Shown: positions 57,248 through 64,000 of the stretch, piece by piece | Layout of the letters: every line of letters starts with the position of its first letter | Numbering within the stretch: the stretch's first letter is position 1 | DNA from: Persicaria tinctoria | Taxonomy: Eukaryota > Streptophyta > Magnoliopsida > Caryophyllales > Polygonaceae | DNA length: 64,000 nt | Assembly: GCA_037127255.1 (NCBI GenBank) | Contig: JBANSL010000005.1 | Location: 7,564,001-7,628,000 of the forward strand | Reading direction: 5' to 3' | Notes under the pieces: generated by a model | What the model saw: only the letters and a program-made list of their open reading frames with translations | Told to the model about the DNA's origin: nothing | Databases searched by the model: none | Position numbers and translations under genes: made by a program

Positions 57248-58197
57248 GAGCATATTTAACGGGGGACACTCCCCTCGTACCGATACTTGGTTAAAAATAT
57301 TCAGTGTAGTTAATGCATGTGTCAGTGCAATTTTTTTTTCCCCGGAAGAAACACAAAAAAACGACGTTGTTTAAGGCTATCCACCCTCCATGCTCTGCGT
57401 TTTAATGTGCAACAATCTGTAGCAATAGTCTGTCACATAGGACACTTGGCACTCACTCACTGGATATAGAGGAAGGAGGATGGATGTGCAACACGTGGAC
57501 ACCTCATGAACGGATGTGATTTTTCCTGAGCTAATCCAATTGTAATATATAAAATGTAATTTTCGACTTAAAAAATGTAAAATAAGAAAATAAAAAATTT
57601 ACCATAATGTTAGTTTTAATTTTCTCTACACATAGACATCAATTTTAAATATATTTGACCATATTTTGAAAAATATTACTGTATTTCATTGGGTACAAAT
57701 ATATATAAAAACACAAAAACAAATCTAATAAGTCGTGATAATTATTAATTTTGAATATTGTTTGACTATATTGTAAAAATAAAATATTTTTCTTTGATTA
57801 TAAATATGCAAAATATTATCCAAAAAAATTATTTATAATTAACAAAGACTTTGAAAGAATAATCATAAAAGAAATGAAATAATTAATTATTAAAAAAATA
57901 TTTGTTAATATATAGTTCGCACTATTTAGTTTATAAATAATAGTATTAACTTAATACTAATATTTTAATAATAATAATAATAAATGAATATTATAATATA
58001 ATCGAGAATGGAAATAATTGTTGGAGAGAGGTATATTTGTAAATTGAGTTGGTATGAAAAGATGGGTTTTGGAATACTAGAGATGCTATTAATAAAATGG
58101 GGAAAATGAGAATAAGATCCTAGGATGACGTGGCGGGAAGAGAAGAATAAAATATTAATATTCCTAGTATCTCTAGTATCCCTTGATAAACATGGCC
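57248..58197. mobile_element. Harbinger-like element in the pseudogene
   Basis: Flanked by taa (57245-57247 and 58198-58200), with diverged inverted ends GAGCATATTTAACGGGG and, from the right, GGCCATGTTTATCAAGGG. 950 bp, AT-rich, no transposase. The insertion point is certain because the parent exon is continuous (gctaagaacaagc). Confidence 0.75.
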
Positions 58198-58425
58198 TAA
58201 GAACCAGCATACAGCTCGAGAAAGGGTTGGGCCAGGTTAGTGAATTTGCGACGGTTTCTTTCGTGACTAAACTCCCAAATGACGACGAATTGTGTAACGA
58301 GTTTTAATGTCGTCAGATCAGGATTCCGTTCTTCGTGTTGCACGGGGAAGCAGACACGGTGACGTGCCCGAAGATAAGCCAAGCGCTATACGAGCAATCC
58401 GGAAGTAAAGACAAGACCATGAAGC

Positions 58426-58889
58426 CAGTGACGGATCCTGAAACTATTGATTGAGGGAGCAGAAAATCACCAAAAAAAAATCATGTAAAATGAAACCCTA
58501 ATTTTTCTTTACCAAAGAATCATCAATATTATGGATATGTAAATTGGAATAAAAACATAAATTGTGCATGCTTTATTTCATTGTTTTCAAATATTTCAAT
58601 ATAACCTCCTCATTTGAAGTTTTCGGTTATAATTATATTATTAAGGCATGAAGTTTAACAAATGATAATTTCGATAAAAGTATATCAGTTTGGTAAAAAA
58701 ATGTAAGTAATGTACATATGTTCAGTGCTGAAAATTGAAATGCTTATAACTTTTTGCTCAGATATCGGATTTAAGCTTATAATATATCAAATCAAAGCTA
58801 TCGATTAGAGGAATATGTATGTTAGATTTTATTTTTGATTTGGGGGGGGGGGGACTGTCACCCTCGGCCCTAAAGAGGATCCACCTCTG
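58426..58889. mobile_element. hAT MITE, CAGTGACGGATCC family
   Basis: The ends are CAGTGACGGATCC and, in reverse, CAGAGGTGGATCC. Duplication catgaagc / cctgaagc (58418-58425, 58890-58897), one mismatch. 464 bp. Confidence 0.87.
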
Positions 58890-59100
58890 CCTGAAGCTCT
58901 ACCCGGGGATGTGGCACGGCTTGACAGCAGGGGAGCCCAACGACAACATCGAGATTGTTTTCAACGACATCATCGAGTGGCTCGACAACCATTGTGGCTT
59001 CGATGGCGATAAGTCTCCTCTCATGAGGGCTGCGTGGGCGACCCTATCGCCTTCGATGGGGCAGAGCTGAGGCAAGAAGCAGAGGCAGCAACGACGGAGG

Positions 59101-59549
59101 CAGTGGCGGATCCTGAACGTGTCGATTGAGGGGGCGAAAAATTACGATAAAAAAATATTGTATGTAAAATTAAACCCTAATTTTTCTTTTCCGAAAAATC
59201 ATCAATATTATGGATGTGTAACTAGAATAAAAACATAAATCTTGCATGATTTATTTCATGGTTTGCAAATATTTCAATATAACCTCCTAATTTGAAGTTC
59301 TCAGATATAATTATATTATTAAGATATGAGATTAATAAATGATAATTACAATAAAAATGTATCGGTTCATAAATGATGTATTTAGTGCTGAAATGTGAAA
59401 CGCTTATAACTTTTTGCTCAGATATCGGATTTGAGCTTATAATATATCAAATCGAAGCTATCGACGAGAGGAATATGTATGTAAAATTTCATTTTCGATT
59501 TGGGGGGGGGGCGACTGCCACCACTGGCTCTAAAGAGGATCCGCCCCTG
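59101..59549. mobile_element. hAT MITE, CAGTGGCGGATCC family
   Basis: The ends are CAGTGGCGGATCC and, in reverse, CAGGGGCGGATCC. Perfect duplication gacggagg (59093-59100, 59550-59557). 449 bp, very similar to 58426-58889. Confidence 0.92.
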
Positions 59550-59735
59550 GACGGAGGGCGTATGAGAAGTATTTATGTGGGTTTAAGGGGCGTGGAGTGC
59601 AAGATGCAGCGTCAGAGTAAAGTGTTTTTAGTGCATTTTGTTCATATGGTGCTTTGAGATATTGTAGCGGTTATGAAGTACTTGAGCTACTCTTGGTATA
59701 AGATCAATAAACAACTATATGGAGTGTGTGGGCTT

Positions 59736-60391
59736 ACAATTATGGGCCGGCCCATGGCTAAAAGAATAAGTAACGGGCTTGCATTGCGGATTACTTTATT
59801 GGTTTCATCGTATATATATTTTATTTCTATCATGATTGTTAAGATTTAATTATATGTAAAAAAAATATTTTTATTCATAAAAAATAAAATAAAATAATAT
59901 TTTATTTCTATCATGATTGGGATTTGTGAGGGTAAGGGGTTGTGTTATGTCCCAACATGTTTCATGGAGATTTAGGGAGAAAGATTAGAGAGAAGGTTTA
60001 GGGAAGAAAGAGTTTAGGGATAAGAGGAGGAAGGGTTTAGGAGAGAGTAAAGGAGAGAGAGTAAGAGAAAAGGGTAATTGGATTTGATTCATTGATTGGA
60101 TAATCCACACGATTACAATTAAGGGTATATATACTAATACCATATTATCTATAGTTCTATATCCTATACATGACAGGTTGCAGGGGCCAAGATAAGATCG
60201 CACATCTTTACCATCTTACTGAAAGACATATGTTTCAGTGTTTCACATTAATACTGGTCCTCGTGACTTAATTCGAGATGATGTTACTGGCTAGATCTCC
60301 GATCCGTTAGATTTTTTCTTTATCAAAACAAAAAAAAAAAAAAAAAAAAAATTAATAGAAGGGGGTCAAATTAAGGATGGGATTTGGAGGC
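59736..60391. other. Intergenic sequence, downstream of the PMEI gene
   Basis: No gene. Purine-rich 'agggtttaggagagag' repeats (59970-60075) and a run of about 23 A at 60329-60351. The 3' UTR of the minus-strand PMEI gene should lie here. Confidence 0.45.
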
Positions 60392-61095
60392 CTAAAGAGG
60401 GAAGCCAGAGGAAGCAAGCTTAGTAACGAGGGCAAGAGCATTGCTTGTTAACTGACTCGAATTCGTCACCTTATTCTCGACGTCCCTAAACAATGCCCCT
60501 CCCCCTCCCTCGTTGATCCCGTCGATACAAGTGTCTTCATCCGATAACGTCGCGCTTAGCCATGAGTTTATGTCACTCATTTGTGTTTGAAATTTCGCTG
60601 CAATGTAAATCCGATACAATACAAATGTTAACAAGTTTTGAATAAACAAAAACATATGTTAATGTTATATGTATATACCTAAAATGACTCACTCGGATCG
60701 AGATTTCGAAGGAGTTGAAGCGAATCTTGGAGTTGATCCATGATGTCGTCGACAAGGTCGACACAGTCGTTGAGGGCGGAGACGAGTCTTGGCCCTGTTA
60801 CCTTGCCGGAGTTCTTCACTTGACGGATGTAGCGGGAGAGGGCACGAACCTCCCATATGGTAACAACAACCCCAGCGCGGGCCCACAAGGAAGGGGTGCT
60901 GTGGGACCCTTGGGAGAACGGGCCCAGCGTCTCCACGCACAGCTCGTGGTAGAGCGTCGCATTACACGCCTCCATCGTGGCTCCTAGCTTCGGGTCTCCG
61001 TCGGCATTGGGCGTGGCGACGGCGTGGAGGAGCAGCGCGTGCACGGCCGCTGCAACGAACAAACACTTGTTTGTAACGGTGCTTACTCCTCCCAT
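60392..61095 (-). CDS. Pectin methylesterase / invertase inhibitor domain protein
   Basis: Secreted four-helix-bundle inhibitor that binds pectin methylesterase or acid invertase in the apoplast or vacuole; sequence alone does not say which. Two exons on the minus strand, 61095-60693 and 60597-60392 (GT-AG, phase 1), give 202 residues, normal for the family. A hydrophobic signal peptide (about 10-27, CLFVAAAVHALLLHAVA) precedes the mature domain. The four disulfide cysteines are present at 44, 53, 111 and 158, in the usual contexts (ACNATLYHELC, LNDCVDLVDDI, DEDTCIDGI). The sequence SWLSATLSDEDTCIDGINE is the family's conserved fourth helix region. Most family members lack an intron; the one here gives DPT-KFQTQ at the join and looks genuine because the frame would otherwise stop two codons later. 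Confidence 0.88.
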
Positions 61096-61261
61096 CCTGA
61101 TTATGAATTATTGTGTTTAATTAATTCGATATATTTGGAACCAACTAATTCGTTTTTGTGGCCGTTGATAAATAAGTTTGTTGAAGTACCTGGACATGTT
61201 TTTGGTGTGACTTAGGAGGGTTTAATTTAATACAACATGCAACTTAATTTGTTAAAAATGA

Positions 61262-61460
61262 TATAACAACAACAACAATAGTCCGTATATTCCGTTCAAA
61301 GCAGGGTCTAGAGGGTTTATATATACTCACCCTTTTCCTGACTGGGTCAACATGTATGGTGTTTTCTAGTAACCCATGACATGTCATCAAAGACAGACAA
61401 AGCTCCACACCGACAAACAACATAAAAAGGAATAAAAGGAAAAAGGACAACAAACTCTAT
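61262..61460 (-). repeat. SINE-like sequence with TTG-repeat tail (minus strand)
   Basis: Read on the minus strand, 'gaccctgctttgaacgg' is followed by 'atatacggactattgttgttgttgtt'. A 3' end with TTG repeats is known from plant TS-type SINEs. The tRNA-like head is not clear, so the left limit is a guess. Confidence 0.35.
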
Positions 61461-62114
61461 AACCTAAAATACAAGATGAGTGTAAGTAAGTTGTGTTAGC
61501 AGGGAAGTAAAATGCGGGAAACACTGCACACAACTAGTGTTCGTCTACTCGGATAACACTCTCAGCTCCTCCACTACACCCTATGTTCTTATCACCTGTC
61601 ATCTACTCAGTGAGTCCCAAAACGACCATATATATCTTGTCTAATCACCTCAATATAACAATTTAAGATTATTGCATTCACTAATTTAAATTAATAATCA
61701 CTAATTAATCTCATAATTTGAAATATTTAATTGATCAAAACAAAGTTTAAGAATTCATTTACATAATCACTTTAACGTTTATTGAACGAAAGTTAACAAA
61801 ATTGTTCCAAATAGGGGTACCATGTCAAGTTAGAAAATACTTATGGCCCTTACGGGGAGTCTTTCAAAATAACTCAGGGGTAATATGCATACTTTCTGAA
61901 AACCGTGGGCACCAAATGAAATTTACAATACCTCGTGGGTATTATATGGAATTTCCCAAAGTTTAATTAGGTCGATTTTGAACGTGAAACCAAACGGGGC
62001 CTTAGCTTTAGATCAGTAAGCCAACCCCCACGAACGCCTCTTCGCTTCTGGATTCACCGGTCAATCAGTCGCCATTAGAGGCAGCGAGAGAGAGAGAGAC
62101 AGACAGACAGAGAA
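61461..62114. other. Intergenic / NDUFS5 upstream region
   Basis: No gene. The leader before the start codon is a GA-rich stretch with (GACA)n-like repeats (62085-62112). Confidence 0.45.
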
Positions 62115-63892
62115 ATGGCGTCGGGATGGGGAATAAACGGGAACAAGGGAAGATGCTACGATTTCTGGATCGACTTTAGCGACTGTATGTCTCGCTGTAG
62201 AGAACCCAAGGACTGCTCCTTCCTCCGCGAAGATTATCTCGAGTGCCTTCACCACTCCAAGGAGGTTCCTTCTCTTTCTCCCTTTCCCTTTCCTTACCGT
62301 TTCACATTTCAGATTTCTGATTGCTATATTGGATCACGCGATTGGTCATATTATGATTCTCACTGATGCGTTGAAACCCTAAATCTAGGTATACACCTCC
62401 CCTTTTGTTTTATTTTGCCCCAATTGTCTCTCGATTGTCTATTTGAAGCCTTTTTCTCAGCTTGGGGTTGTTTGATCTAGATAGTGGTATATCCAATTGG
62501 CGATTCCTTTATACGATTCAAATTTTGCTAGTTTGATCCAGTTCTTTAAGATTAGAATCTGGACTATGGCTTTATCTGCTCCTGTTTCTTTCAATTGTTT
62601 CTTCTCTAGATCAATCGGAAATAACTCAAATAAATTTTTTGCCTGTTGATAGCTAATGCAGTTTGACCTGTATGAACTAGTTCCAGATTTGAACCCTGCG
62701 CTCTAGTATGCCTCGGGATTGATTTTTCTAGGTTTTAACTAATTAGCCAAGGCAAGGCTTCATCTGTGCTTACTTCGAAAATCGAAATACAAACAGTTTG
62801 ATCCCTGATATCCTTTGACATACATGTATTCTGATGGCGGATTCAAATGTTGCAATTTTCTTTAAAAAAATACTGTTATGGGATAAATTTTTGTAGTTGC
62901 TAACTAAAGCTTTACAGGTTTTCTTTTGCCTATGGGCTCTTGCAGCTGTTTTAAGCTTATTGTATGTTTATTGTGTCTGAAGCTTTGATAACAAGAACTA
63001 GATTCCCAAACTATTCCTGAATTGCTACTGATTGACATAACTGGTGTCGACCTTTTACACAATATACTCTTGCAATGACCAGCCAAATCAGATGCAAATA
63101 TTGCACTCTTCTTCAGTAAGGCAAGGTTTCCATATGGGTTAAGGACTCTGTAGGCTTAGTTAGAAGTTGTTTCATTGCAGAAATCCAAATGTCCCTGAAA
63201 AATCCATTGTTTGTTAATTTGAATGTGTATGATCTAGTTCCAGATATGGACTAGATACCACTGGGAATCATTCAGTTAGGTTGTGAGGGAGGAATACTAA
63301 AGTCATGACTAGATGACCTAAGGGATCAAGCTTTACCATAAATAAGGGATTAGCCCGCCCCTACAGTGTTAGACATACAAAAATATTATTGTAAAGGCAT
63401 TAGCCTTGTTGTCTTGCGAGTTGCTCTCTTGGTGGCTTAGCGGAATTTGGCCTTGGGTATTCACTGTGATCTGTGTTCTAGTGTATTGTGTAAATGTGTG
63501 TGAATCTATCATACATATTTGAATCGATGCTTACGGAATAGAGAAATATTTCTCTCTTTCCGTTTTATACCATATTGACAACTCTTAAGGGTTGTATATC
63601 CATGTGTCTGCCACTTTAGAGTTTTCACTAGAAGATTTGCCACAAGGCCTGCCATTTGCCCATTTGTTGTGACAAAAGTATGAAATTCATTCCAGTGGCA
63701 AAGTGTCAGCGCTGCATTGTTATTACTTGTCCAACCACTTCTCTCGTATTTGTACCTTTCTAACGGCTGCTTGCATTCCAAGTGCAGTTCCAAAGAAGGA
63801 ACAGGATTTACAAGGAAGAGCAGCGTCAGCTCAGAGCAGCTACGCGTAAAGCCAAGGAAGGTGAAGTAGATGGTAAAGAAAGCCACCATTGA
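62115..63892 (+). CDS. NDUFS5: NADH dehydrogenase (ubiquinone) iron-sulfur protein 5, complex I 15 kDa subunit
   Basis: Accessory subunit of mitochondrial complex I, imported into the intermembrane space. Two exons, 62115-62264 and 63788-63892, are separated by a 1.5-kb GT-AG intron and join in phase 0 to give 84 residues, as in other plants. The twin CX9C motif is visible: Cys14/Cys24 (CYDFWIDFSDC) and Cys34/Cys44 (CSFLREDYLEC), the CHCH fold oxidised by the Mia40 relay. The C-terminal part FQRRNRIYKEEQRQLRAAT is basic and helical, ending in ESHH. AATAAA follows at 63935. The frame is intact. ORFs within the intron are not supported. Confidence 0.95.
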
Positions 63893-64000
63893 TGATATAA
63901 ATCATTTCTAATCTTTTTTTTGGTGGAGTTTTGGAATAAAGTCTGCCTCTTATTTGTCATATGTGAGGATTTTATTGCTTGAACCCTGCCTTTTGCATTC

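Larger units (their letters stand above)
57187..59735 (+). pseudogene. Partial paralogue of the MAGL-like hydrolase, broken by three transposons
   Basis: Matches exon 7 onward of the 23190-27027 gene, including the intron between exons 7 and 8 (58236-58318), so it arose by DNA duplication, not retroposition. Pieces are 57187-57247 (YQEKPRLKTALEML), 58198-58425 (IRIPFFVLHGEADTVTCP), 58890-59100 (LYPGMWHGLTAGEP) and 59550-59735 (tail and 3' UTR with the AATAAA). The nucleophile exon and everything before exon 7 are absent. A base change gives a stop right after MGQS (TGA at 59068). Sequence identity to the parent is high, so the duplication is not ancient. No protein is expected. Confidence 0.92.

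Noticed and set aside
63509..63889. 126-codon minus-strand ORF
   Set aside because: Overlaps the intron end and exon 2 of NDUFS5 on the opposite strand. No recognisable domain.

Overview
This window is nuclear DNA from a flowering plant, most likely a eudicot. The genes have short exons, GT-AG introns and AT-rich intergenic DNA, and the spaces between them are packed with plant transposon families. I see no operons, ribosome binding sites or CRISPR. An asterid (Lamiales-like) origin is only a guess.

Seven probably functional genes can be reconstructed exon by exon: a CYP76-like cytochrome P450 (3013-5020, minus), ribosomal protein eL18 (14410-16372, minus), a small secreted DUF538 protein (19415-19930, plus), a monoacylglycerol-lipase-like alpha/beta hydrolase (23190-27027, plus), a two-domain cupin of the 11S-globulin/glutelin-D type (55278-56616, plus), a PMEI/invertase-inhibitor domain protein (60392-61095, minus), and the complex I subunit NDUFS5 (62115-63892, plus). 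They belong to unrelated pathways and do not look like a functional cluster. A broken second copy of the hydrolase's 3' half lies at about 57187-59735.

Layout: 1-2.1 kb holds an LTR end, microsatellites and a J-domain-like exon remnant. At 3-5.2 kb is the P450. At 6.2-8.6 kb is a short copia-like LTR element. At 9.6-13.3 kb is a 3.7-kb non-autonomous hAT-like element with internal arrays. At 13.8-16.8 kb are MITEs around eL18. At 17.4-18.5 kb is a copia remnant. At 19.4-21.1 kb are DUF538 and a hAT element. At 21.5-22.3 kb are an RNase H fragment and a Harbinger MITE. At 23.2-27.3 kb is the hydrolase with a tRNA-like retroposon behind it. At 28-31 kb are MITEs. At 32.3-33.5 kb is a 21-bp minisatellite headed by a tRNA-like sequence, with a reverse-oriented relative at 38-39.5 kb that a Mutator-like element has split. 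At 35-36.5 kb are Helitron-like ends. From 39.5 to 54.2 kb is a retrotransposon nest. The last 9 kb are gene-rich.

The nest can be read as a history from its target-site duplications. An Athila-type element on the minus strand (39511-52221) was hit by a gypsy-type LTR of about 3.07 kb (TSD ccagg). That LTR was itself hit by a second Athila-like element that keeps gag but has lost pol (TSD gctct). Several other insertions also carry visible TSDs: five hAT-like copies with 8 bp, the Mutator-like element with 9 bp, Harbinger-like copies with TAA/TTA, and Stowaway-like copies with TA. I found no convincing new multi-gene system. The least familiar structures are the tRNA-headed minisatellite, the LTR zones rich in TCGA or GCGGCCGC, and the TGACGTC array inside the large hAT-like element.
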